A stretch of 64,000 nt of DNA, from the NCBI RefSeq assembly GCF_008728195.1, contig NZ_CP031598.1, positions 3,720,001-3,784,000 on the forward strand. The letters run 5' to 3'. The notes beneath the pieces are model-generated. The model saw nothing but the letters and a program-made list of their open reading frames with translations. It was not told the DNA's origin and did not search any database. Positions 57,678-64,000 of this stretch are shown piece after piece. The translations under genes and the position numbers were made by a program. Position 1 is the first letter of the stretch; the number at the start of each line of letters is the position of its first letter. Origin of the DNA: Roseovarius indicus. GTDB lineage: Bacteria; Pseudomonadota; Alphaproteobacteria; Rhodobacterales; Rhodobacteraceae.

Positions 57678-58498
57678 GCGCCCTCCCCGTCGAGCAAGGA
57701 CCACGGCAGCACGAGGCCCCGTGTTACCACACCGCTCAGCGAACGCGCGGTGGTGTCCGGCGTCACGCCAGGAAGCGCCAGCAGCGCCGCCTTGTGCGCT
57801 CTCGCACCCCAATCGGTGCCCTCGAAAAGCGCCAGGGCGAAATTGGCGACGAACAAACCATCGGGCAGAACGCGCATACCGTCATCCGCCAGAACGCGCC
57901 CGGCAAGCTCGCTGCCCTCGCGCGCTTTGCCGATCATGTCGCCCACCTGGTCGAGAAGATGGGCGAGGCAGGCGCGCCCTTGTGCGGGATCTACCGCGGG
58001 CGACGTCGGCCCGTCCGTCAGCACGGGCAACGGCGAGCGATCCCAAAGCCGGATCGCCGCCCGGCGGCCGCGCGTCAGCCGCGCCTCGCGCACGGATTGC
58101 AGCCACAGCTCGGCCTCGCGGAACGTCATGCCGAGAAAATCACCGTCTCCGGCAACGTCGGACGAGCGAGCGCCCGGAAGCTCGTAGCGGCCATGCCGGC
58201 GGATCGCCGGCAGAACTTCGGCGGTGATCCACTTGCGGAACCGCTTGGCTTGCTCTTTGCGGCTGGTCAGGACGAGGGCGTAGAGGCCGCTTTCGTTGAT
58301 GAGGTTGGTTGGGCGGTGATTACCCTCGATAGTATCTAGGGTAACTTCGTCCTCATCGAGCCGTTTTACCACGTCAGTTGCGTTCTGAATTTCCAAAACG
58401 CGGCAGACATCGGCTGCTACGAACCACGGGTCTTCACCGCGCATCACGACACGCACGGCCTGTTCTTCAAAGTCGAATGGGATAATCTCGGCGCTCAT
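57674..58498 (-). CDS. BRO-N domain antirepressor
   Basis: A 274-residue protein with an N-terminal BRO domain (residues about 8-110: VMRGEDPWFVAADVCRVLEI; NLINESGLYALVLTSRKEQA; FRKWITAEVLPAIRRHG), the hallmark of phage antirepressors that switch a prophage to lytic growth. The C-terminal half is unlike known KilA-C or ORF6 domains and is rich in charged helices. The ATG at 58498 is chosen because GGAGG lies eight bases upstream; a GTG at 58507 overlaps that site. The leader can form a hairpin over this site (58508-58592). It is unusually placed among virion genes. Confidence 0.88.
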   Translation of the reverse strand: MSAEIIPFDFEEQAVRVVMRGEDPWFVAADVCRVLEIQNATDVVKRLDEDEVTLDTIEGNHRPTNLINESGLYALVLTSRKEQAKRFRKWITAEVLPAIRRHGRYELPGARSSDVAGDGDFLGMTFREAELWLQSVREARLTRGRRAAIRLWDRSPLPVLTDGPTSPAVDPAQGRACLAHLLDQVGDMIGKAREGSELAGRVLADDGMRVLPDGLFVANFALALFEGTDWGARAHKAALLALPGVTPDTTARSLSGVVTRGLVLPWSLLDGEGA

Positions 58499-58507
58499 GA
58501 CTGGCAC

Positions 58508-58592
58508 CTCCTCAGGATCGAGTGAACCCGACCACTGGGGTGCAAATCCCGGGTGGCCGGACGAACAGGGTTTGCACTACCGCCCTGAGGAG
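58508..58592 (-). promoter_or_regulatory. Leader hairpin that can hide the antirepressor ribosome binding site
   Basis: In the minus-strand mRNA, CTCCTCAGG (58592-58584) is a perfect 9-base complement of CCTGAGGAG (58516-58508), which contains the GGAGG used by the antirepressor. Inside the loop GTGCAAA (58577-58571) pairs with TTTGCAC (58546-58540). The nested stems would block translation until opened by a trans-acting RNA, protein or ribosome. Confidence 0.7.
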
Positions 58593-58632
58593 CGGCCCAC
58601 CTTGCGGTGGCCCCATCCGCCCGACCATAGAA

Positions 58633-58659
58633 AAAGCCGCGCATGGGTGGCGCGGCTTT
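58633..58659 (-). terminator. Rho-independent terminator upstream of the antirepressor
   Basis: AAAGCCGCGC / GCGCGGCTTT is a perfect 10-bp stem with a 7-base loop; on the minus strand it ends in CTTTTTC, a U-run. It would stop read-through from the portal side before the antirepressor. On the plus strand it ends in only TTTC. Confidence 0.8.
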
Positions 58660-58782
58660 CGGGCGCCTCAGGGTTGACGGGGTGCAAATCCCGGCAAACC
58701 GATTTCCGATCTGCACGGAAAGGTTGCCAGATGCGGTAGCGAGTGTCAACTTCAATGAGATTAATCTGCCTCGGAGACCTTT

Positions 58783-59181
58783 ATGAGACAATTTTCTATC
58801 CCGTTCGCCGCGCTCGGCTTTGCGCTCACAATCAGCAGCTGTGGTCCCAGTGTGGTAAGCCTCCCTGTTGTCGGAAAACTTAGCAACGGAGAAACTGCCC
58901 AGGGCAGCGTCCTGCTGGACCTTTCGACGAAGCGCGGCGAGTTCGACATGGTGACGTTGAGCGGCCTCAGCTGCGAAGGCACCTACAACACCAGCCTTGC
59001 TGTCTCCACAATCACAATTCCAGTAGCGTGCAACAACGGCAGCAAGGGACGAGTGATCGCCACGCGCGATGCTTCTGGTGTCGCAGGCACCGCCATCGGA
59101 AGGCTCAGCAATGGAATGACCGGTCGGTTCTTGTTCGGAAACGTCAGTGCGCAGATGCAGGCTGACTTTCTCAACGAATGA
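58783..59181 (+). CDS. Secreted lipoprotein cargo gene of the prophage
   Basis: A 132-residue protein on the strand opposite to the virion genes. The signal ends with lipobox ISSC (Cys20), so it should be a lipoprotein. The body is small, beta-rich, Gly/Ser/Thr-rich with two Cys (GLSCEGTYNT; PVACNNGSKG). GGAG lies six bases upstream of the ATG. With the next gene it forms a two-gene insert between antirepressor and portal, as expected for a moron expressed from the prophage. It may alter the lysogen surface, for example against other phages; that is inference. Confidence 0.75.
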   Translation: MRQFSIPFAALGFALTISSCGPSVVSLPVVGKLSNGETAQGSVLLDLSTKRGEFDMVTLSGLSCEGTYNTSLAVSTITIPVACNNGSKGRVIATRDASGVAGTAIGRLSNGMTGRFLFGNVSAQMQADFLNE

Positions 59182-59193
59182 GTGGAGTTTAGG

Positions 59194-59499
59194 ATGCGTT
59201 CGTTGATCTTTATCGCCTTGCTTTTTGACGCCACAGCCGCTCGCAGCGCCGAGATCATCCCTTCTGGTATTGGCAATGTCGAAGAAGCAATGTTTACAGA
59301 TTACCTTTTTTATCAAGGAATTTGCGATGAACACCTTCCAGGGCTCACAGCGGAAACCGGTTGTGCCTTGAGAGATCTCATGGGTTTTTATCTGAACTGG
59401 GCTGGATGGTGCACCGTTCCTCACGTTTTTTATGATGTTGGCTGGTTTCCGTGCGCGGATCGCTCTTTCAGATTTTCCCGCCCCGGGGTTCAGGAGTAG
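59194..59499 (+). CDS. Small secreted protein, second cargo gene
   Basis: A 101-residue protein with a signal peptide (MRSLIFIALLFDATAARSAE) and a Cys-containing mature part (GICDEHLPG; ETGCALRD; AGWCTVPH; WFPCADRS), suggesting two disulfides in the periplasm. The ATG at 59194 has GGAG seven bases upstream; a GTG at 59182 is less likely. It starts 12 bp after the lipoprotein gene, so the two are co-transcribed. I recognise no family. Confidence 0.72.
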   Translation: MRSLIFIALLFDATAARSAEIIPSGIGNVEEAMFTDYLFYQGICDEHLPGLTAETGCALRDLMGFYLNWAGWCTVPHVFYDVGWFPCADRSFRFSRPGVQE

Positions 59500-59504
59500 C
59501 ATCA

Positions 59505-61163
59505 TCAACCACCCCCTTCCTGCCCGCCGCCCTGCCCGGCCGTTACGGCTTGCGCGATGTCGCGCGCGCCAGCGCCACCTGTCTTGGCCAGCTCGGCCAT
59601 CTGCTGGGCCTGCTGGGCTTGCAGCTCTGCTTCATACGACTGCTGAGCCTGCTCGCGGCTGACCAGCAACCGCTGCGGCAGCGTCGGGCTGGCCTCGTGC
59701 AGGATTTCGGCATAGTCGTGGGCGCTGATCCGGTGCCGCAGCTCGGGCTTGATTTCCATCATGGGCGCCAAGTCAGCCATGTATCGCCGCACCGCCGTAG
59801 CCTCGCTCGCGCGCAGGGCCAGCGCCGCCGCGCTCTGATAGCGGATTTGCAGTTTGGCATCCGACGGTGTGCCTTCGGGCACTGGGTCGATCTGGCCGGC
59901 CTTGAACAGCATCATGTAGCGCCGCTCGAACTTCCGGGCCGCGTATTCCTCCATCACCCTGTCGGCATGCGGCGCCCAGTTGCGCAGGCGCGCTTCCTCG
60001 ATCACGGCGTTTTCTTCGTCGCTGATCCCGGTGCGGCCGGTCAGGCTCATGACGGAGTAGTAGAACGCCTCTTTCACTTCCTCGACCTTGGCGCGCTTTT
60101 CCTCCTGGGTGAGGCCGATGTTGCGCACGAAATCGAGCGTGCCCACCTGTTGCTGACCGTTGCGCATGGCGCCATAGATCGCCCCACCCGGCCGCCATGT
60201 CCCTTCGAGCGGTGCGACGTTCCGGTCAGGCAGAAGGCGGGCCGGGTCGGCCGCCCATTGCGCGGCTCGGATCGTGGCGTCTTCCATGTTGTGATTGGTC
60301 CGCGCGCTGGCCAGTGCCACGTATCCCACGCCCGTGCCATAGGTCATGCCGGTATCCACGTCCCAGCGGGGGTAGTAGAAGGGCATTTGGTCGTAGCCGC
60401 TTTCGCGCAGAAGGGTGTTTTTTTCCTCGCAGACATGCCGCGACAACCACCGCTTGCCGCGCGGCCCCAGCCCGCCCGCTGCGAAATTGTCGTTTCTCAG
60501 GACGTGCTGGTAATAGACTTGCTTGTCGGTCCCACCCTTTTCCAGTTGCTTCTGGATCGCCTCGGGCAGGGCATCCTTGCCGAAGAAGCCGGCAGCCTGC
60601 CGTGCGGTCAGCCGCATGCGCCGCACGGCCTCGACCACCCGCCCGAAATAGTCGATGTCGACCACCACATCGGCCAGGCTGACGGTCACGTCGATGAACC
60701 GCCTGGTATCGCGCTCAAGCTCGTCGTAGCCGGCCGCATTCCCGAAACAGGCGAGGTCGCCATAGGCCTGGTACGTGGCCGGGTAAAAGCTGGACATTGA
60801 AGGGCTGAAACTGTTGTGAACCTTGCGTGTCTGGCGGTCGAGCCAGTCCGCGAAGGGCGGCCACTTGTTCAGATCCTCGTCGGGCGTCGTCAGGCCGCCC
60901 CAGCGGGTGGCCGGGTTGGTAATCCCGGCATAGATGCCTGCCGCGAAATTGCCCTGCGCGATGATGGGCGCACTTGACAACGGCTTGACCAGCTCGCGGC
61001 TGGCCGGGTCGGACAGACCGAACCCGCCCCGCTGTGGCCGGAACAGTTTCGCGATGGTTTCCCAGTCTCGCTCGGACGAGCTGCGTTCGGATTTCAGCTC
61101 GCCCCACCGGTCGACGGCGGCTTTCGCGCGCTCATCTTGCTCCATGATGGGCTGATGTTTCAT
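59505..61163 (-). CDS. Portal (head-tail connector) protein
   Basis: A 552-residue T7 gp8-type portal: EDWETIAKLFRPQRGG-like beginning, then GLTTPDEDLNKWPPFADWL, PFYYPRWDVDTGMTYGTGVG and TEEKRAKVEEVKEAFYYSV, with a Gln/Ala-rich helical C-terminus. The ATG at 61163 overlaps the upstream stop. It forms the ring through which DNA is packed by the terminase. Its stop lies six bases from the convergent stop of the cargo gene. Confidence 0.88.
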   Translation of the reverse strand: MKHQPIMEQDERAKAAVDRWGELKSERSSSERDWETIAKLFRPQRGGFGLSDPASRELVKPLSSAPIIAQGNFAAGIYAGITNPATRWGGLTTPDEDLNKWPPFADWLDRQTRKVHNSFSPSMSSFYPATYQAYGDLACFGNAAGYDELERDTRRFIDVTVSLADVVVDIDYFGRVVEAVRRMRLTARQAAGFFGKDALPEAIQKQLEKGGTDKQVYYQHVLRNDNFAAGGLGPRGKRWLSRHVCEEKNTLLRESGYDQMPFYYPRWDVDTGMTYGTGVGYVALASARTNHNMEDATIRAAQWAADPARLLPDRNVAPLEGTWRPGGAIYGAMRNGQQQVGTLDFVRNIGLTQEEKRAKVEEVKEAFYYSVMSLTGRTGISDEENAVIEEARLRNWAPHADRVMEEYAARKFERRYMMLFKAGQIDPVPEGTPSDAKLQIRYQSAAALALRASEATAVRRYMADLAPMMEIKPELRHRISAHDYAEILHEASPTLPQRLLVSREQAQQSYEAELQAQQAQQMAELAKTGGAGARDIAQAVTAGQGGGQEGGG

Positions 61164-61345
61164 GCCGGTGCTCCCAGTTGACGGGTGGACGGGATGCCGC
61201 GCGCGCTGGTCAGCACCGCATTGGCGGCCCCACCGCGCCGGCGGCGCAGAAGGGCCTCGGCATCGGCCGCCGCGCTTTCCTCCTGGCTTGACTGGTTGGC
61301 GAGAATGGGCGTGCTGGGCACTTTCGGTTTTTTGAAGATACACAT
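61160..61345 (-). CDS. Small phage protein upstream of portal
   Basis: A 61-residue basic protein (MCIFKKPKVPSTP...; ALLRRRRGGAANAVLTSARG). Short Cys-Lys-Pro-rich proteins of this kind often precede the portal gene in podoviruses. The ATG at 61345 lies five bases before the preceding stop at 61350 and its end overlaps the portal start. Function unknown. Confidence 0.7.
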   Translation of the reverse strand: MCIFKKPKVPSTPILANQSSQEESAAADAEALLRRRRGGAANAVLTSARGIPSTRQLGAPA

Positions 61346-61349
61346 GGTC

Positions 61350-61862
61350 TTACGATCCTTGTCGGTTGGGGTTGATCCACGCGAATTGAGTGAAGACGGT
61401 GCGGCCGTCATTCCCGAAACCGGGCATGTCGGCTTCGCGGACAAAACCGCAGTGGCGCAGGAAGGCGGGCGCCGTGGGGTGATCTTTCCAGCATCGGGCC
61501 TCGATGCGACGCACGCCCCATTGATCGCAGAAGCCCGGCATTTCAGCTCTGATGCGGGTGCCGGCCCTGGCCAGCGCGCGACGGAAGGTGAGATGATTTC
61601 GCGAAAGAAAGGCTGCCTGTGCCACGCCAGCCTGCCCGGTATGGGAGACCGCCAACACGGCGAAGGGCTTGCCCCCCCGGCTTTCGTCCTTGACCACGAG
61701 CGATAGAAGCGCGTGCGCCTGTATTCCGCGCCAATCGCAGAAAATGTCAAGGTGATCCGCCGCACGGCCGCGCACAAGCTGGGCCTCAATGTGGTCATTC
61801 ACATCGAGGTGGCTCAAGACGGCCATGCCGGCGAGATTGTCGAAGGGGGCAAGCTCGATCAT
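61350..61862 (-). CDS. GNAT-fold-like phage protein
   Basis: A 170-residue protein with an acyltransferase-like layout (KPFAVLAVSHTGQAGVAQAA; ARCWKDHPTAPAFLRHCGFV). Podoviruses often have such a protein near the portal (gp13-like). The acetyl-CoA-binding loop is not clear, so it may be structural rather than catalytic. Its start is close to the upstream gene. Confidence 0.7.
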   Translation of the reverse strand: MIELAPFDNLAGMAVLSHLDVNDHIEAQLVRGRAADHLDIFCDWRGIQAHALLSLVVKDESRGGKPFAVLAVSHTGQAGVAQAAFLSRNHLTFRRALARAGTRIRAEMPGFCDQWGVRRIEARCWKDHPTAPAFLRHCGFVREADMPGFGNDGRTVFTQFAWINPNRQGS

Positions 61863-61868
61863 GCGTGG

Positions 61869-62162
61869 TCAGCCCTCCGCCGCGGCGACGGCGCGCCGGG
61901 CCTTGTTCGCCCAGATTTTCAGGGCCATCTGCCGGGTGCTTTGCGGCCGGGTTTTCAGGCCACCGATGGTTGCCACCCAGCGGCCGCTGCCCTTCGGGCT
62001 CTCGTTGAGGGTCATGCCGTGATCATCCTTCAGCTGCTGAATGAACCACTGCGGGATTTCGTGATTGAACTCGGCGATCTGCGCGGCGATGCTCGCGAAG
62101 CGCTTCAGTTGCGGCCCGGAAAACGTCTTCTTCCCGGCCGGCTTGGCCTTGGTCTTGGTCAT
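61869..62162 (-). CDS. Small basic phage protein downstream of terminase
   Basis: A 97-residue basic protein (MTKTKAKPAGKKTFSGPQLK; GRWVATIGGLKTRPQSTRQM). Its ATG overlaps the terminase stop. The basic N-terminus suggests DNA contact, possibly at packaging. No family recognised. Confidence 0.68.
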   Translation of the reverse strand: MTKTKAKPAGKKTFSGPQLKRFASIAAQIAEFNHEIPQWFIQQLKDDHGMTLNESPKGSGRWVATIGGLKTRPQSTRQMALKIWANKARRAVAAAEG

Positions 62163-63961
62163 AGTAATCCTCCATAGGGGTCAGTGACATCGTGTCGGAA
62201 CGACAGGCCGCTGTTTCTGTCCGACAAGGGCGGCCCGCCATTGTGGCCCATCTGGCCACGTCTCTTGTCGTCCATCCGGTCCATGTACGGGCTCAAGCCA
62301 TCCGCGCGGTGCTGACCCAAAAGCAGGTACTGCAGCGCGTCCATGACGTTGGCCTCGGTGTATTCCTTTTCGGGAACCTTGCGCTTGTCACCGTGGCGAT
62401 CGGTTTCATCTTTCCAGACGTACCGAGCCTCAAAGCCCCGGATCAGGAATTTGCAGCTGGGGTCGACCAACAGGCCGGGCTGCCCCGCCTCGATGGGGGC
62501 TTCCAACGCCGCGCGCACGGCTTCGAGCCTCGGCTGAATGCGGTTTGTGCCAATGGTCTGCGGGCGGATGATGAACCCCGCCGCGCGACCGACCAACAGG
62601 TTCCAAGTGTCGTTTTCTTCCGCGGCGGTGCTTGAACCATGCTCGCCGGCCATGTCGCCCCAGCCGGCCTCGATGCCAAGCCCGGGCCAGCGGTCCTCGA
62701 TCATGGCGGCCAAGCGCTGGCCGAACACATGCGCCATCAGGCGTTCTTTCGGGAAGTGCAGCTCGCCCAGGATACGCCAGCGCATCCAATCGGCCAGTTG
62801 AGCCACGACAGCCGCACCCTTGAAGCCTTGGTCGAGCCCGACCAGAAGCGGAAGGCGAGGATCTGGTTGAATGGTTGCCTCGGCGACATGCAGGCGCCGG
62901 CTGAACTCGCGCAAAAAGACGGGTTCCCCGACCCGCATGTTCGTGACCTTGTTGTAGACAAGGCGCTGCACCATATCGCCCCGGCCGCTGGCCTTCATCG
63001 TGGCGATCTGGCGGGGATAATAGCCTGGGGAAAGGTTCTGCAGGTTTTCGCATCCTGCCTCACCGAAACCCGGCTGGTTGGTGAAGTCGATGATGATCGG
63101 TCGGACCTGGCCGGGCTCCCGTCCCTCGCGTTTGGCGGCCGCCATTTCGTCCTGTTCCATCGCCTTGGTCAGCTCGCCGGTCAGCTCCTTGCGCTTTTCC
63201 TCGTTGTGGAAAATGTCATGCGTCCAGTTGTCTTCCTCGGGCGCGTTCATGTCGCCCACGACCTGGCCGTAGCTGCGCAGCTGCGGCGGCAGGCCCGCGA
63301 AGTGCTGCCGGCCGGGCCAGCGGTCGATCCGGCCGATACCGACGGTCAGAACGTCGACGGGCATGGTATCGCCTTCGTTCATCACGATGTCGGTCGTTTG
63401 AACGCCCCGCATCGAGGCGATGATGTTGTCGCCGAAGGCCATGAACTCGGCGATGAATTCGATCTTTCCGTAATCGTCCTCGAACTCGATTACGTGGGTG
63501 ACAGGATCGCCGCGGCCGCCAGACCACGTGCCAAGCTCTTTGGGGAAGACTTCGAGATAGCTTGGAATGCTGGTGGACCACAGCTGCCGGTAGGTTTCGC
63601 GGATGAACAGCACCTTGTAGCGCCGCACCCCGTCGAGCACCGAGCGGGGCATCATCACGGCCCGGCGAAGGCGCGATTTCATCAGCGTCGTGGTTTTCCC
63701 GCTGCCCACCGGGCCTTGGATGAAATGCACGTCGGCATCGGAGGCGTAGAACTCCATCGCCAACGGCCCCGGGAATGTAGGTTCCTGCAGGTCATCGAGG
63801 GGGTTGCCAGTGGCAAACTCGCCGTCTAAGCTCGCCAGTGCCTCTTTCGCGCTCAGACTTCCCCAGTCCGCGCCGCCACCCGATGCTGCCCCCGACCCCG
63901 TGTCGGGCATCGTCAAGACGCTCCCCCGACCCCATTGCCGCATGTCAGGTGTTACGCGCAT
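62159..63961 (-). CDS. Terminase large subunit
   Basis: A 600-residue DNA-packaging motor. The Walker A GPVGSGKTT is at residues 83-91, a Walker-B-like segment is DIVMNEGD, and the C-terminal RNase-H-fold nuclease begins at LLVGLDQGFKG with later acidic residues (GWGDMAGEHG; NVMDALQYLL). GGAGG lies before the ATG at 63961. It is the first virion gene in the window; the small subunit and the rest of the phage lie to the right. Confidence 0.9.
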   Translation of the reverse strand: MRVTPDMRQWGRGSVLTMPDTGSGAASGGGADWGSLSAKEALASLDGEFATGNPLDDLQEPTFPGPLAMEFYASDADVHFIQGPVGSGKTTTLMKSRLRRAVMMPRSVLDGVRRYKVLFIRETYRQLWSTSIPSYLEVFPKELGTWSGGRGDPVTHVIEFEDDYGKIEFIAEFMAFGDNIIASMRGVQTTDIVMNEGDTMPVDVLTVGIGRIDRWPGRQHFAGLPPQLRSYGQVVGDMNAPEEDNWTHDIFHNEEKRKELTGELTKAMEQDEMAAAKREGREPGQVRPIIIDFTNQPGFGEAGCENLQNLSPGYYPRQIATMKASGRGDMVQRLVYNKVTNMRVGEPVFLREFSRRLHVAEATIQPDPRLPLLVGLDQGFKGAAVVAQLADWMRWRILGELHFPKERLMAHVFGQRLAAMIEDRWPGLGIEAGWGDMAGEHGSSTAAEENDTWNLLVGRAAGFIIRPQTIGTNRIQPRLEAVRAALEAPIEAGQPGLLVDPSCKFLIRGFEARYVWKDETDRHGDKRKVPEKEYTEANVMDALQYLLLGQHRADGLSPYMDRMDDKRRGQMGHNGGPPLSDRNSGLSFRHDVTDPYGGLL

Positions 63962-64000
63962 TTCCGAACCTCCGGTTGCCCTAAATTCATCAATGGGGTC
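63962..64000. other. Right edge of window
   Basis: Only the ribosome site of the terminase gene and a few bases, possibly the end of another gene (a TAG at about 63977-63979 on the minus strand), are present. Nothing more can be called. Confidence 0.4.

Larger units (their letters stand above)
36355..64000 (-). mobile_element. Temperate podovirus prophage (right end outside window)
   Basis: From the tRNA-Thr fragment to the right edge nearly all genes are phage genes on the minus strand, tightly packed with ATGA overlaps. Virion genes follow a T7-like short-tail plan: terminase, portal, scaffold, capsid, tail adaptor, tail nozzle, ejection proteins, tail fibre, lysis. No long-tail genes (tape measure, sheath, tube) are present. 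An antirepressor gene and a tRNA attachment site show it is a temperate phage. Integrase, repressor, replication and small terminase genes are not in the window. Confidence 0.88.

Noticed and set aside
58537..58694. Possible tRNA or tRNA-like gene from the GTGCAAATCCC T-arm-like sequence
   Set aside because: The 16-mer looks like a T-arm but no acceptor, anticodon or D-arm can be folded around either copy.
36403..64000. Gene transfer agent or tailocin instead of prophage
   Set aside because: A T7-like short-tail set with terminase, portal, capsid, ejection proteins, antirepressor and tRNA attachment fragment fits a temperate podovirus; Rhodobacter-type gene transfer agents have a siphovirus-like gene set.

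Overview
The window looks like a high-GC alphaproteobacterial chromosome, most likely from the Roseobacter group (Rhodobacteraceae). The reasons are the strong G/C third-position bias, the gene families (TRAP transporters, IclR-controlled acyl-CoA catabolism, FecCD-type siderophore uptake) and a tRNA-Thr(UGU) remnant that matches the alphaproteobacterial form. The species cannot be named from sequence alone. Positions 1 to about 34.8 kb are host chromosome, 34.8-36.35 kb is a lower-GC scar zone, and 36.36-64.0 kb is a prophage that continues past the right edge.

Iron and redox block (1-14.3 kb): a TonB-dependent siderophore receptor (cut by the left edge) and an AraC regulator lie divergent to a half-size ABC exporter. 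Next comes a full ferric-siderophore import operon (binding protein, two FecCD permeases, ATPase), a second TonB receptor and a siderophore-interacting flavoreductase with an extra N-terminal domain. On the other strand are a ferric-reductase-like membrane protein, a Tat-exported dioxygenase-like protein, a diheme cytochrome c and a cytochrome c'.

Catabolic block (14.4-22.4 kb): an acyl-CoA ligase and two enoyl-CoA hydratases form one operon, divergent from an IclR regulator. A DctPQM TRAP transporter plus an atypical SDR form another. The same TTCCGC-N3-GCGGAA palindrome lies in front of the ligase/iclR pair and in front of the TRAP operon, so the IclR protein probably controls both. A cytoplasmic DMSO-reductase-family molybdoenzyme follows.

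Signalling block (24.8-34.8 kb): a first two-component system is encoded with PepSY proteins and a cytochrome b561, with divergent 11-bp direct repeats (GTCAG) in the shared promoter. A second two-component system sits inside a putative small-molecule cluster: DUF6134 protein, response regulator, kinase, thermostable-hemolysin-family protein, acyl-adenylating enzyme, SDR and Fe/2-oxoglutarate dioxygenase. Three 11-bp-spaced TGTAAGC-type direct repeats precede the three transcription units of this cluster. I regard it as the best candidate here for an undescribed system.

Scar zone (34.8-36.35 kb): IS-like debris, a cluster of CCGTTAC heptamers with two strong hairpins, a lone alpha/beta-hydrolase gene and an IS3-like orfA fragment. 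It ends at a 48-nt 3' fragment of tRNA-Thr, read as the left attachment site of the prophage.

Prophage (36.36 to beyond 64.0 kb): a temperate podovirus with T7-style virion genes, almost all on the minus strand. From right to left: large terminase, portal, two secreted cargo proteins on the opposite strand, a BRO antirepressor with a leader that can hide its ribosome binding site, scaffold, capsid, tail adaptor and nozzle, four ejection proteins, an esterase-bearing tail fibre, small membrane proteins, endolysin, nested spanins, and small regulatory or accessory genes ending at the tRNA fragment. No integrase, repressor or replication genes are in the window; they should lie to the right, next to an intact tRNA-Thr.
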